Of a DNA stretch of 16,351 bases, positions 1 to 9,783 are shown piece after piece. Location: assembly GCA_000827265.1 (NCBI GenBank), contig KN834935.1, forward strand, positions 1 to 16,351, written 5' to 3'. The notes below the pieces were generated by a model, which did not search any database, was not told the origin of the DNA, and saw nothing but the letters and a program-made list of their open reading frames with translations. Numbering within the stretch: the stretch's first letter is position 1; the number at the start of each line of letters is the position of its first letter. Source of the stretch: Collybiopsis luxurians FD-317 M1 (Eukaryota > Basidiomycota > Agaricomycetes > Agaricales > Omphalotaceae). Made by a program: the position numbers and the translations under genes.

Positions 1-1220
1 CTATACCCTTTTCCCCGTCGGTTTTCTTTTTCTAGTGGAGAGGGGGTGTCGCGCTTCCTGCGCTCCTGCGCATGAAGCCCGACAAGTTCACTACTTCGGT
101 GAACTTGGATTATAGTTATTCCATGGGCAACAGTGCCTCGATCGTTATTTAGACTATTTAGGATATTCCATTACTTAATTTAGACACGGAACGTATTAAC
201 GCTCCACTGTCGCTTGCGGTCGAGTTTTACTTGGACATACTTCCCCTGTATGCCATGTTATCACCACTACCGTAGTAGTATATATAGTAGATTTTACTTT
301 ACACGAAAAGACAGAGTTTTCTTCCCATCATCCCTCTCTCTCAGACCCCGGAACGCCTCACCGTACTTGATCCAACTCGGTTTCTATTCCTCTGAACCGA
401 GAGTTGGTTCGATAACAGGCATGCCGGAAGAGCTCCAAGTTGTAAACAAACTCCCTTGACATAATGTGCTGTGATAAAGCCTGTTTTTAAACTTTAGTGG
501 ATACGAGTTTGGCCCTTAGACCTTGTAGCTAATCCCCCCAGTTATTTTCAAGTCACAATTCACCATTCTGAGCATGACAGACCAACACAGTGTGGTAAGC
601 ATACTTGATCTCATTGCTTTGATTGGAGTAAAGGAAGCTGCTTCGTCGAGTCTCATTTGCACTTATCTTCATCCTTACCATTGTGAGTCGTCGTTAAGAT
701 CCAAACACAGATTTTGACTTTCGAACCTGCTTCAATAAGGGCTGACAAAATGAAATTGAAGGTTTGATAATGTCGAGGACCTCTGAGCAAAAGGCCTCGT
801 GATAACAAATTCAAGATGCTCCAGAACAATTATATAAGGTGCAAAATGTAAAGGTTCGACAATAATAATCGTTTGGTGGATCAAGATAATGGGTCTGCTA
901 AAGTTGAAGCTATCAGGGAGGGCTCGCGTGTATGCACCTGATGCACAAGGCCACCTCACCCCTTATACACAATATTTACTGCTGATTACAGCGCGCTACT
1001 CTGTGAATGACTGGCATCTATCATTAAATCTTCAGCATTCTCTTCGACAAGTGATTGCAAAATCTCTGACAGGATGAATCACTTGTACAGGGTTAGTAAG
1101 CCACTCCCATGCATACCGAGAAGACTGGTTACCAATAATAATTGCTGTTAATTGCGGTGTAGTAATAGTTGTTCGCAGCATGGCTGCATGAGATGCTTTA
1201 CGGTTGTTTGAACCAAGTAT
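1..1220. other. no gene recognised
   Basis: I see no convincing gene here. Open frames are short, overlap on both strands and show no recognisable domain. Positions 300-420 are pyrimidine-rich and end in GGTTCGATAACA (about 407-418), which could be the edge of a retrotransposon LTR. No partner copy, target duplication or primer-binding site is visible, so this is not called. Confidence 0.4.
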
Positions 1221-1447
1221 GCAAGCGCTCCAAATTGCATCTGATATCTTTACTCTCACACCAGGCCATTGGAGCTCTGCTAGAATTAGACCCACATACC
1301 AACAACATCAGTTCAGACTGGAATGACAGATTCCTGATCTGTACGGGCACGCACACATGGAGCCCTGCAATCATCAGAAAGAGTGCCCAGTGACTTATTG
1401 AGATCTACATGACTCAGTAAGCTTCGATGTTTCTCCACTGAAGTCAA
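1221..1447 (+). repeat. diverged direct repeat, copy 1
   Basis: This block is repeated in the same orientation at 1733-1947. Shared landmarks in order are an AAGCGCTC start, a TTAGACCC block, the CATCAGAAAGAG block, and the end CTCCACTGAAGTCAA. Many substitutions and small indels separate the copies, so the duplication is old. The reading frames over both copies are not conserved as protein, so this looks like noncoding repeat DNA. Confidence 0.8.
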
Positions 1448-1732
1448 GTATGCACAACATCTCCAACCCGCATTCAATCTAGCATTCGGTTACATCATCA
1501 TTATGCCCAATGGATTTTTCGGCGACCAATGATATGATGTGCAACTTGAGCAAACCCATACTCCGTTGTATTCAGGCTGGAAAAAATGTCTCTATCCTGG
1601 GCCTCAATTAGGGCAAGCCTTTCAAATGTTCAGTCTGCCCCTTATGTAGTACGAGCATGCTTGTACCAGCTTCAGCCATCTGTACACAAAGCCTTGAAGC
1701 TACTTTTGACGGCCATAGTCTCCATTGCAACT

Positions 1733-1947
1733 GTAAGCGCTCTAAATTGCGTCTAATTTCTTTACTCTCCCACCAATCCCGAGTACCGCAGTTAGACCCC
1801 CATGCAAACAATATCAGTCCATACTGGAGTGACACATTCATGATCTGTGTGGGCATGCCCACATGGGACCCCGCGATCATCAGAAAGAGGGCCCGATGAC
1901 ATCATGACTCTGTCAGTTAAATCTCGATGATCCTCCACTGAAGTCAA
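1733..1947 (+). repeat. diverged direct repeat, copy 2
   Basis: Second copy of the block at 1221-1447, about 510 bp downstream and slightly shorter. The best-conserved part is the run around ATCATCAGAAAGAG and the shared end CTCCACTGAAGTCAA. No flanking short target duplication is evident, so it may be a dispersed repeat or a local duplication. Confidence 0.8.
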
Positions 1948-2204
1948 CTTAAAAGTAATATCAAATCAATCTTCCTATTGGGCCGGGTGTCTCCTGGGCA
2001 AAATGTCCATCATAGCCACAGCTGATACATTTCCTCATTGTGGGTGTTTTGTCCCATTTTCTACCTTCAGCTTGATGCAGCGGAACATGGTGTGGGTACC
2101 AGCTTGGTCTTTTATTCGGTCAGAAACACAGTATACTGAATGAGATTGGCTGATGAGCACATCGGCAGATTATCATACTGAATGGATCTAGTCCATTTGG
2201 CCAA

Positions 2205-2445
2205 GTAAGATACTCAACACTCAAAGCCTTCCAACGTCACGTGCATGACTGTGACAACCAAATCGGGCCATCACTGCCACTGATGGCAGAATTTTGGCAG
2301 GCGCTGAACTTCAGATGTGTCTTTTTCTTTGATCTAAGCAGTTATAAGCAATTGTGAATCCATCAGATTATTGACAATGTTGGTTAGGCTCAGGTCAGTG
2401 CGTGAGATAGGAAATTTTCACAAGGAGGAGGAACTAGTTCCCGAT
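2205..2445 (+). repeat. inverted repeat, left arm
   Basis: This arm matches the reverse complement of 2940-3196. The outer 45 bp are nearly identical (AAGATACTC, ACACTCAAAGCCTTCCAA, GTCACGTGC), followed by CCAAATCGGGCC. Inner blocks are weaker (AGATTATTGA.AATGT, then TTCACAA). The left arm lacks about 9 bp present in the right arm just before CCAAATCGGGCC. Together the arms bracket about 0.5 kb holding a decayed transposon-type ORF. Confidence 0.7.
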
Positions 2446-2491
2446 CTACTGTCTCTAGCCATCCAGCTCCTGCTTCGCGTCACATTTTAAC

Positions 2492-2952
2492 ATGCCTCCA
2501 TCAAAGAATTGGAAGAAAAAATGCATCAATAACTTCCTCGGAACTGGCAATCAGCTAAAAAATGCACTGGGCACAATAGCTGGAACTGTCACTGCCGGTC
2601 TGAAGTGCCTTGCTACATCGCCACAAAAGACACCTAGTAAAAGAATTCATAAGGAAAATGAGATTTGCATATGTATTAGCAGGTTGTGATACTGAATGGA
2701 TTACTGATTGATGACTAGAACACTTGTCCAATTTCTCAATCACCAGATGATCCCTTCTCGTCTACCAGAAAACTTGTTCTTCATTCAAATTTAATTCCTT
2801 CTCCATGATTTTTCAATCATACATTTCGCTTTTTGGATGCATATGAGAAAGGACTAAATGGCAGGCAAGCAGCCTGGGCAGCTAGGAAGTAATGCGGCCA
2901 TCGAATTTTACCTACAAAACTTATGGAAGAGCTTGATCAAGGACCAAAGTAG
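2492..2952 (+). pseudogene. decayed transposon-type ORF, N-terminal part
   Basis: An ATG at 2492 opens a lysine-rich 65-codon frame starting MPPSKNWKKKC and containing SPQKTPSKRIHKEN, then stops at about 2690. In another frame, about 2823-2950 reads FLDAYEKGLNGRQAAWAARK, a TAA at 2890-2892, then CGHRILP and a TAG at 2950-2952. A basic N-terminus followed by a helix-turn-helix-like 'KGLNG.QAAWA..KY.GHR' segment resembles, from memory, N-terminal regions of basidiomycete DDE-type transposon proteins. The frame change and the stop at the position I expect to be Tyr mark it as dead. It lies between the arms of the 2205-3196 inverted repeat. Family assignment is tentative. Confidence 0.4.
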
Positions 2953-3196
2953 CACACCTTTGTGAATATCGCATGTATTTTCAGTACTCACACTTCAGTT
3001 TTGGTCACATTGGCTTTTTACTTGAGTGATAGCACCTTATCTACATTTTCAATAATCTCTTGGAAGCAATATTGGCAAAAACATATGTACAACTCTTATA
3101 TTCGCTGTCGATAGGTTGTGCGGCCCGATTTGGTCAAAGCCAGTCACAATTTGTCACAGCACGTGACATTGGAAGGCTTTGAGTGTCGAGTATCTT
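2940..3196 (-). repeat. inverted repeat, right arm
   Basis: Reverse-complement partner of 2205-2445. On the minus strand its outer end forms the tail of an open frame that runs from about 3445 to 3134, including KILDTQSLPMSRA. The left arm on the plus strand encodes nearly the same peptide, KILNTQSLPTSRA. The arms may therefore contain the 3' end of a gene carried or duplicated in opposite directions. I do not recognise that protein. Confidence 0.65.
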
Positions 3197-3905
3197 AGCT
3201 CCTACCATATTTGCTGGCCGATGTGGTATCACACAACTGGTGCCATGCACAATATGTCCCAGTTGATGCAACTTTATTCCATTCCAATGCCACTCTCCAT
3301 TTCCAGACAATGGTCCGTATGAGTCTTTTGTAAAAGTGGAGGATGAAGTCCATTTGGCATACTTGAAGGGTCTGGTGTAGGTCAGTGATGTTGAGAAAAT
3401 ACAATTTGCACTGGTATCATGAGGGTTTTCCAGAAAGATACACATTTTTTCAACACAATGTAGTAATTAAAATATAGCTACCCATAGCAGGTGCGCCATA
3501 GCCAGGGGTAGATATTCATTGCCACCTCTTGTCTGATGAACACCTAAGATAGGGAAGTCATCTGTTCTCTGGAAGACAGCACTTTGAGAATAAAATTCTT
3601 GATGGATTGGAAGATGCTCTGGAAAGTCATCACTAACATATGCTTTGCAGTTATTAGCAACATTTTAACATGCCAAAAAAACCAAATAAAATGAGAGATA
3701 AAACAGACTACATACAATATTTCTTGAATATAATAGCTGTGTGGAAAGATGAATATGCTTGGATGAAGATATTCACAATAACCCAAAGAATTAAGACTCT
3801 AAGAGCCATCCACATGGATGGTTTGAAGTCTAGTGGGCCAATGTTAATGCCCAGGTACTTGTATCTTTTTCAGGATAGGCGCTGGGGACAGATAACTTGG
3901 TAGAA

Positions 3906-4041
3906 TGTCTCGGATTATCAAATGTGATGAAAACTAACTAAAATTGTATAGATTTCAAGAATTAGATTAATTTAAGATTGCCTGTCTTAGATCAGGTACC
4001 AAATCATTGACACATAAACTCTCATTCTATGCACTCTTAAT
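3906..4041 (+). repeat. dispersed repeat, copy 1 (upstream of membrane-protein gene)
   Basis: About 135 bp matched in the same orientation at 7379-7526. Shared blocks in order are TGTCT, AAATGT.ATG, ACTAACTAAAATT, ATTGCCTGT, GATCAGG, CATAAACTC and a TGYACTC.TAAT end. The two copies flank the membrane-protein gene at 4961-6384, about 3.4 kb apart. They have no TG...CA ends, so they are not called LTRs. Confidence 0.75.
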
Positions 4042-4060
4042 GCTGCAGTGTCTCCAGGAG

Positions 4061-4154
4061 GAAGGAAGGAAAGGGAGCCAACTGCAATTGCAGATAATGT
4101 TTCTGTATTCAGCATTCAACCAACCCTCAAGGCTTTCCCTCGACATAACTGAGC
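4061..4154 (+). repeat. purine-tract repeat, copy 1
   Basis: It begins with GAAGGAAGGAAAGGGA and continues through TGCAATTGCAGA and ATTCAACCAACC to CATAACTGAG. A diverged copy in the same orientation lies at 4331-4433. The purine tract is the best-conserved part, and the rest aligns only with gaps. Confidence 0.65.
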
Positions 4155-4330
4155 AGATATCGATGCCAATTAACCTTGCAAATGATGCAAATAAAGCTAT
4201 CTCAGAGAGCGACATCTATTTCCTGTGTGGATATCAGTTTAAATACATACTGGTATTGATAGTATCTTCCATGTCAGTAAATGCAATTTTTTTATGCCGT
4301 AATGGCTGAACCCAATCATATTTTGAAGGG

Positions 4331-4433
4331 AAGGGAAGGAAAGGGAACCATTTGCAATCTGCAAATGATCCACTGGTCTCTGTAGTCAGTGTTCAACCAG
4401 CGCTCTGAACTTCAATAAACATAACTGAATGGA
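4331..4433 (+). repeat. purine-tract repeat, copy 2
   Basis: Partner of 4061-4154, starting AAGGGAAGGAAAGGGAACCA and ending CATAACTGAATGGA. About 270 bp separate the starts. The region from here to 4910 shows no convincing gene. A 114-codon minus-strand frame at 4412-4756 is not recognisable. Confidence 0.65.
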
Positions 4434-4910
4434 TGTGTAATGAGTGTGATTAAGAGTGTAGATGATTCAGACACATTAAAGCAGGTGACATCCAAGTCCC
4501 ATATGGACATTGTTCTAACAAAGCATTTGACCGTTGAACGTAAACTATCACTGGTGAGACCGCATACCAACGACAGTGTAGAAAGGGCTGAGAATATCAT
4601 TCCAAGAAAGCAATAACTGATATGAGACTGTACATCAGGATGGTACAATTTTCGGCATGGGTATTTTGGTACCCCTGGCTTCAGGGACTGTTTGTTCCAA
4701 TTACTGAAAAGGGCACAAGTTCCGCCACGCATTATTTTTGGCCCACTATGCATCAAGTATCCTGGCGCTCACACAATGTTGAACACCGTGAACTGTTCTG
4801 AACAATAACAAATGTCCATCACATCACATCGTGACATTTCAATGTAACTTCGATATAGCACACAAGCTAGTTGTTCACGTGTTGATGAAGTCATACAGGT
4901 CAGCTCACGC

Positions 4911-4920
4911 ATAAATAAAG
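4911..4920 (+). promoter_or_regulatory. TATA-like element of membrane-protein gene
   Basis: ATAAATAAAG lies about 41-50 bp upstream of the ATG at 4961, a plausible position for a TATA-like element of a compact fungal promoter. No other core element is distinct, and the assignment rests on sequence and spacing only. Confidence 0.35.
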
Positions 4921-4960
4921 CTTCCATGTCAGAGTCACTTGAATTCCATCACCCTCAATA

Positions 4961-6384
4961 ATGTCAAAGGGAATCCAGATCGATGCTGTCTCACTTGTAT
5001 CTATCTTTGTGGAATGCATTCTCTATGGTAAGAGGAGTCTTGAATTCCTTTGATTTTGTTCTGTGCTGACATGTACTTGTTGTTGATAGGATATTTCAGT
5101 ATCTTATTTGCCATAACTCTTTACGTTCTTTTTATTAAGCGAACCAGGCATCAGCCACTCAATAAGCCCATGGTGGTAGTTTCAATTATGATGTTTCTGC
5201 TTGCTACTGTTGTAAGTCTTTGGTCATGCTGAAGTTCAAGTTGTGAATGTCAAACTTAAGCACGTCGGTGTTGATCTTCGTCGGGTTCTTGATGCATTCT
5301 TGCATACAAATAATCCAATTGCCAACCTTTCTGCAGTCAATACGGCAACCTATTTGGTCAAGAGTACGGCGTACTGCATCCAAACCTTGATTGGAGATGG
5401 TTTTGTAGTAAGTTATGCCTCCTTGCAAAGTCTTGATTTGATAAACTAATGGGTTTACTGAAAGCTTTACCGTCTATATTTAGTGTGGAATGGCGACAAA
5501 AGAATTGTCCTTCCTCTTCTGGTTTGCTTTGTCGCGAGTATTGGTGACTGAACTCTCTGATATTTAATTTCAACTGCTATTGCTCACTGAAAGCCCATGT
5601 TATCCCACAGGAGTTGGTATTGGTGCTCTTCAGGGGTTTGCGCAAGCATCTCCTGAAGCACCTGTATTCATCACCAAGCTTCAACAGTGGATAGTATCCT
5701 TTTTTTCCCTCACACTGGCTACAAATTTCTCGTGTACCAGTAAGTTGCATTTCTCTTTCTCAGACAACAATTGGTGATATGATTGCTACAGGTTTGATTG
5801 CAGCGCGAATATGGTGGTCTCATCAACGCATGACTGGTTCAACCATGGCCGTCTTTGGTCGTAGCATGATACCTGCAGCAATTGTTGTGGTTGAATCCGG
5901 AGCAATATATTCTGCCTGCTTGATCATTCTATTATCATTATATCTTAGTGGAAGCTTTGCACAATACATTGCCCTGGACGCTGTAAGTCTTATCCTGCAA
6001 ATTAACACCCATTCTGAATCTCTTTTTTAGGTTACACAAGTCATTGTGAGCTATGTTATGAAGAGCCCATCTGATAATAAGCTCAACTTATTCCAGGGTA
6101 TTGTATTCTCACTCATTATTGTCCGTGTTGGACTGGGATGGTCAAGTGAGACAATGGTTCAGACAAGAACTGCAACTGCATTTGTGGCTGGCAGAGGGCC
6201 ATCGGGAAATTCATATAGCAGGGGAAACCATGCCATGGTTCACATTTCACAAATCACTGAAAGTGATCTTACTGCCACTGAGTTACAACATGAAACTGAC
6301 AGCGAACCTGGCATAGAAGCAAGCAAAGCTAATTCTCCGATCGTGGGTACCATTTATTCCATCAAGATATATGTGAATATCTAA
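4961..6384 (+). CDS. seven-helix membrane protein, basidiomycete-type (8 exons)
   Basis: Exons that join in frame are 4961-5027, 5090-5211, 5261-5407, 5465-5543, 5611-5739, 5792-5982, 6031-6045 and 6097-6384, giving 345 residues. Introns are 48-67 bp with GTAAGN, GTGACT or GTGAGC donors and AG acceptors. Hydrophobic segments fall near residues 11-38, 50-65, 102-120, 125-145, 165-189, 207-233 and 246-264, consistent with seven helices. Conserved-looking signatures are HQPLNKPM after helix 1, QTLIGDGFV-LYRLYLVW at helix 3, ESGAIYSACLI in helix 6 and GIVFSLIIVRVGLG in helix 7. This matches, from memory, a large unnamed membrane-protein family common in Agaricomycetes. Function is unknown, and a receptor-like role would be guesswork. 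The C-terminal ~80 residues are polar and probably cytosolic. An alternative donor near 6340 could change the last residues. It is the only intact multi-exon gene seen here. Confidence 0.88.
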
Positions 6385-6759
6385 TCTTAGGCCCAAATCC
6401 ATTATCCAGATTTAAGGCAATATTTCCATATTACTGACTGCTTGCAGGAATGTACAACAAGTTTTGCGTTTTCACTTACATATCTATTTCCCTTGTTCAT
6501 TTCAATTCCTTTACTTTCTCAAAATCAAGAGTCCCGCTGCTCGGATTTGCTATTTATTAGAATCCAAAGGGCTGTGAAGAATACAAGGGAAAATGAGACT
6601 AAATCTGAACACGGAGCCATACTCGACGCTGCTCTATTTTTGGGAAATCGGACTATAAGTAGTCAAACCGTAGTGCCATTTGGCCTATTCAGGGACGAGC
6701 CATTCAAAGCCACAGCCGATAAAGGCTGAGCCATAGCCACCCAAGCCGAGCGTTGGGCG
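6385..6759. other. downstream flank of membrane-protein gene
   Basis: Nothing recognisable. A 95-codon frame at 6442-6729 begins after a CAG acceptor-like site (6448) and could be read as a further exon. Its sequence has no family resemblance, and the gene already has a stop at 6382-6384. Confidence 0.35.
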
Positions 6760-6800
6760 CACTAGCCGTCAACCCGTGACATCGGGTTGGTCGGTTAGTG
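6760..6800. repeat. imperfect hairpin with 17-18 bp arms
   Basis: The left arm CACTAGCCGTCAACCCG pairs with the right arm CGGGTTGGTCGGTTAGTG around a 6-base loop (TGACAT), with one mismatch and one small gap. It lies 0.4 kb downstream of the membrane-protein gene. It may be a foldback remnant or a structured 3' flank. Confidence 0.6.
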
Positions 6801-7073
6801 TCCTGGACGAGGATCTTAAACAAAATTTTATAGTTAATTTTTTTAAAAGCAGGGTATTTACCTTCAGTGGACTCAGACTACTCACCCATGTGCGCGAATG
6901 CAGCTTTGTAGATAGAATAAGCGCAGTTTGAGCAAAGGGACTGATACAAACCGGGCGCTTGTTGGATATGTGTCAGGTTAAAAGCTTATATCTGAAAAAT
7001 CAAGGGTGAATTGCATATCATTTGAGGTATGCCGGTCGATAGAGTAGACAGTGTTACCTTTATACAACACAAG

Positions 7074-7196
7074 ATGGCGACACTGGAGACTGTTGGTACA
7101 AACTTGAAACAAATTGGAGATGAAATTATGCGTCGAGTACAGGCATTTCTTTTGCTACCATTACTCTTATACGCAATGTATGATAGGCAATGCTGA
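7074..7196 (+). CDS. possible 40-residue ORF, BH3-like motif and hydrophobic tail
   Basis: An ATG in good context (ACAAGATGGCG) opens 40 codons ending in TGA at 7194-7196. Residues 11-21 read LKQIGDEIMRR, which fits the LxxxGDE core of BH3 helices. Residues 25-33 (FLLLPLLLY) form a hydrophobic stretch close to the C-terminus. No paralogue, intron or promoter supports it, and an ORF this short is easily found by chance. It is listed only because of the motif. Confidence 0.15.
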   Translation: MATLETVGTNLKQIGDEIMRRVQAFLLLPLLLYAMYDRQC

Positions 7197-7378
7197 GGAC
7201 TCATTGACAGGTGAAAAACACGGACAGATTGGCCACGATGGTTTGGGATGGCCAATGTGCCCAGACCGTGGTTTGCTGCCAGTCAACCCTGGAGCTCTCA
7301 TATACAGATCTACAAGACTCTCACTTGACTCGAGGCCCACGCTAACGCGTGGTAGTACTCGTGCCCTTTTCAGTAGGT

Positions 7379-7526
7379 TGTCTGGATCATTAAATGTAAT
7401 GTATACTAACTAAAATTATAGATTGATTACAAAATTTAGATCAATTCAAAATTGCCTGTGGTGGATCAGGCACAAGACCATCGCAGCATAAACTCCGTAT
7501 CCCATTTCATTCCATGTACTCGTAAT
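7379..7526 (+). repeat. dispersed repeat, copy 2 (downstream of membrane-protein gene)
   Basis: Partner of 3906-4041 in the same orientation. It carries ACTAACTAAAATT, ATTGCCTGT, GGATCAGGCAC and CATAAACTC in the same order. It directly abuts the TPR remnant at 7552-7880. Confidence 0.75.
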
Positions 7527-7551
7527 CAATGTCAGGCTTTAGCCAGCCGGA

Positions 7552-7880
7552 TTTATTGTGGATCTTCTTAAAGCACACAAGGGCATTGTACAAAGCCTCC
7601 TGTCCATTTATGAACCGGTTGAACGTCCTGTGGAGAGCTGCAAGACTTTTAAACTGCTAGCCTGCCGCAGTCTATTCTTAATGTTCTCATAAACTGCAAA
7701 AGGCTTGTGCAAAGCTTCCTGTGCATCCTTAAACCTCGAAATTTTCCAGACTGCTGAGATTATGGGCCAATCCCAATCCATCTGAGACCTTCTCAAAAAA
7801 TATAAAGGCTTTGTACAAAGCCTTTTGTGCATTTTCTCATAGAGTGCAAGGGCGGTGCTCAATGCTTCCTGAACATCCTC
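7552..7880 (-). pseudogene. degenerate TPR-repeat protein fragment
   Basis: Three related helical repeats are readable on the minus strand: EDVQEALSTALALYEKM (7880-7818), RFKDAQEALHKPFAVYENIK (7736-7668) and RFINGQEALYNALVCFKKIH (7617-7552). The shared pattern is Q-E-A-L-x3-[AP]-[LF]-x-x-[YF]-[EK]-[KN]-[MI], typical of tetratricopeptide helices. Repeats 1 and 2 share a frame, but repeat 3 is shifted relative to them, and the flanks have stops and no recognisable start. TPRs bind proteins, and such arrays are frequent in Agaricomycete signalling proteins. Here only a broken piece remains. Confidence 0.6.
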
Positions 7881-8870
7881 AAGTCAATCTCTCATGTATT
7901 AGTAATAGAGATTTCCAAATCTTTCAAAAGTCGAGGCTTCTCCTTTTCTGTTATTTTGCTGCCACAGTGCTTTCTTTTTTTTTTTTTTTACAAAAAAAGA
8001 TTCTACTTTAGAAGACTTGTTAGCCGAGTTATATACTTCCCAAACCGTAGAAAGTGTATGCATATGCAATCTTGGTTGTATTCCAATTTTGTGCACTTTT
8101 GTAGCTGTTCATCGCTTCCCATATCATATATTGCTAATATTGTATCTCCCCAAGTAAGGGGTTCTCGGAGGTTACATTTGCTGTACTTAAGACATGCCTC
8201 AACCAGAAGTGCTTTTCATAGACATTTTGTTGACACCTAAACATGAAAATAGAATTGATATTAGTCGATTACCCCTTGAGCCGATCCATTGTACAGCTAT
8301 CAACAAATTCCAAAAATCGTTTGCATAAACTGGCACATAATTCTTTTGTTACTTTCAAGTGCCTCTTGCGGTATCTTACAACTGGGGGTAGCATTATATA
8401 TCTACCAAAAGTAAGACTCACAAATGCACGACAATGTAGTTCATGGAGGTTGCTTTGAAAATTGGTCACAAATTAACTAATAGAATGAAGTTGTCGATTT
8501 TACAATTCTACATTAATACACATATTTTTGGCTCACCGTATATACCGTGTAATCCTTAAGACAGCCGTTTTTGAGCCGTACCCGTACCATCAAAGCTGCT
8601 GATGACCCTTCATACAGTACTGTTACGGTTAACCCGTACTCGTCAGATGAACGTGAAAAATACGGTAAACAGGCCTACTCACAATGGTGCTCAGGCCTTC
8701 TAAGACGAGACCGCTCCGTAAGCCTGATGGAAGATAGGCAAGAACACTAAGAGCCTTCTTTCGCCCAATTCTCATTCTAGGACTGTCAACTGAAGGGCAG
8801 ATAGAAAAATTCGGCTACAATAATCTTCCTTCCAAGGGGTGTGCAGTTGGTTATTTCCCGACATGATGTT
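7881..8870. other. no gene recognised
   Basis: AT-rich DNA with a T-run and then an A-run (about 7974-7998). Open frames are short, and the one at 7827-8240 runs through homopolymer and is low-complexity. Nothing here supports a gene or element. Confidence 0.4.
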
Positions 8871-8917
8871 CCCTTTTGGTCATAAGGAGTCTTGGGATCT
8901 TCCCTGCCCTCCCCTTC
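8871..8917 (+). repeat. short direct repeat, copy 1
   Basis: CCCTTTTGGTCATAAGGA followed by a C/T-rich tract. It is matched about 610 bp downstream at 9484-9530 (CACTTTTGGGTCATAAGGAC, then a C/T-rich tract). It may mark the edges of an old insertion between them, but no further evidence was found. Confidence 0.5.
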
Positions 8918-9483
8918 CAAAAAAGAAAATTATTACATAAGAAATTCCATTCCGCAATCATGCTATAAATGCTTGCCATTGGCAACTGAACTATGGCTGG
9001 TACATTTTCCTACATTTTTTTTCTTCTTCAGTCTCTCACCTTTTTCTTCTGCTATTTTACAACCTTTTTCTGGTTTTCCCACTCATTTATTGTCTTACAA
9101 AAACAAGTTGTCTCCAGGACAGATTCTTATTGAATATAAGCAAAGGTCTGTGAAGAGATAATGAGTCACATACTTTGAATGTTATGCTTCAAGTACTGGA
9201 ACATGTGCTACAAAATTGCGTAGCTTTATGGAATACTCAATCTAATGGATGCATTGGCAGGGGTTAATATGTTCAATAGAATGCAACTGGCTGGGTGCTG
9301 ATTCAAGGTCATGTCAACCCACCACTATTGTGCATATGATTGATGAGTCAATAGGTCAACTGCTGTTTCCAGTGATCCTGTAGTCTGGTGCAGTCCTGAT
9401 TGGGCAAGATACTTGAGAGATACTATTGAACTTGTTCTTGAGGCTTCATTTCCTAATTATATATACAGGAAAATGTGAGCTGC

Positions 9484-9530
9484 ACTTTTGGGTCATAAGG
9501 ACCCCTTGACATTCCCCCCCCTCTCCCTGT
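9484..9530 (+). repeat. short direct repeat, copy 2
   Basis: Partner of 8871-8917. The GTCATAAGGA core and the following C/T-rich tract are shared. The interval between the copies (8918-9483) contains no recognisable gene. Confidence 0.5.
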
Positions 9531-9634
9531 AAGGGTACGGATCTATGTTCTGCCACCTTGATCATGTTTCAGGTATTTCATGTCTCACTTCTTATATATA
9601 CTTTATATATTCACATTAAGCATTTGCATTTGGT

Positions 9635-9783
9635 CACTCACTCATACTCGCCATTCACCCTTCGTGGCAGTTGAGTGTTTGGAGCGGTGAATGCATTTAT
9701 AAGTTGTAGCTCATTTGAGTGCAAATGAGCTACTTGAGGTGGGTGACATTTGTGGAATGAATGGCGAATGCATTCGAGTGTGC
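9635..9783. repeat. foldback / nested palindromes
   Basis: The centre is a perfect 12-bp stem, GTAGCTCATTTG (9706-9717) and CAAATGAGCTAC (9722-9733), around a 4-base loop. A second perfect 8-bp stem, CATTCACC (9652-9659) and GGTGAATG (9686-9693), lies inside the left half. The outer arms pair imperfectly, with CGCCATTCA on the left matching TGAATGGCG on the right. The overall shape resembles a foldback or short non-autonomous element. No target duplication could be fixed. Confidence 0.65.

Noticed and set aside
396..440. tRNA-like GGTTCGAT segment
   Set aside because: No matching acceptor, D-arm or anticodon arm can be built around it.
1221..1947. CRISPR-like or tandem repeat array
   Set aside because: There are only two long, diverged copies with a large gap and no regular short repeats or spacers.
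4412..4756. 114-codon minus-strand ORF
   Set aside because: No recognisable domain, no splice or promoter context, and it overlaps a repeat copy at 4331-4433.
3906..7526. LTR pair of a retrotransposon enclosing 4961-6384
   Set aside because: The copies lack TG...CA ends, primer-binding site and polypurine tract, and the enclosed gene is a cellular membrane protein, not gag or pol.
7827..8240. 137-codon plus-strand ORF
   Set aside because: It is antisense to the TPR remnant and runs through a T-run giving FFFF and similar low-complexity sequence.
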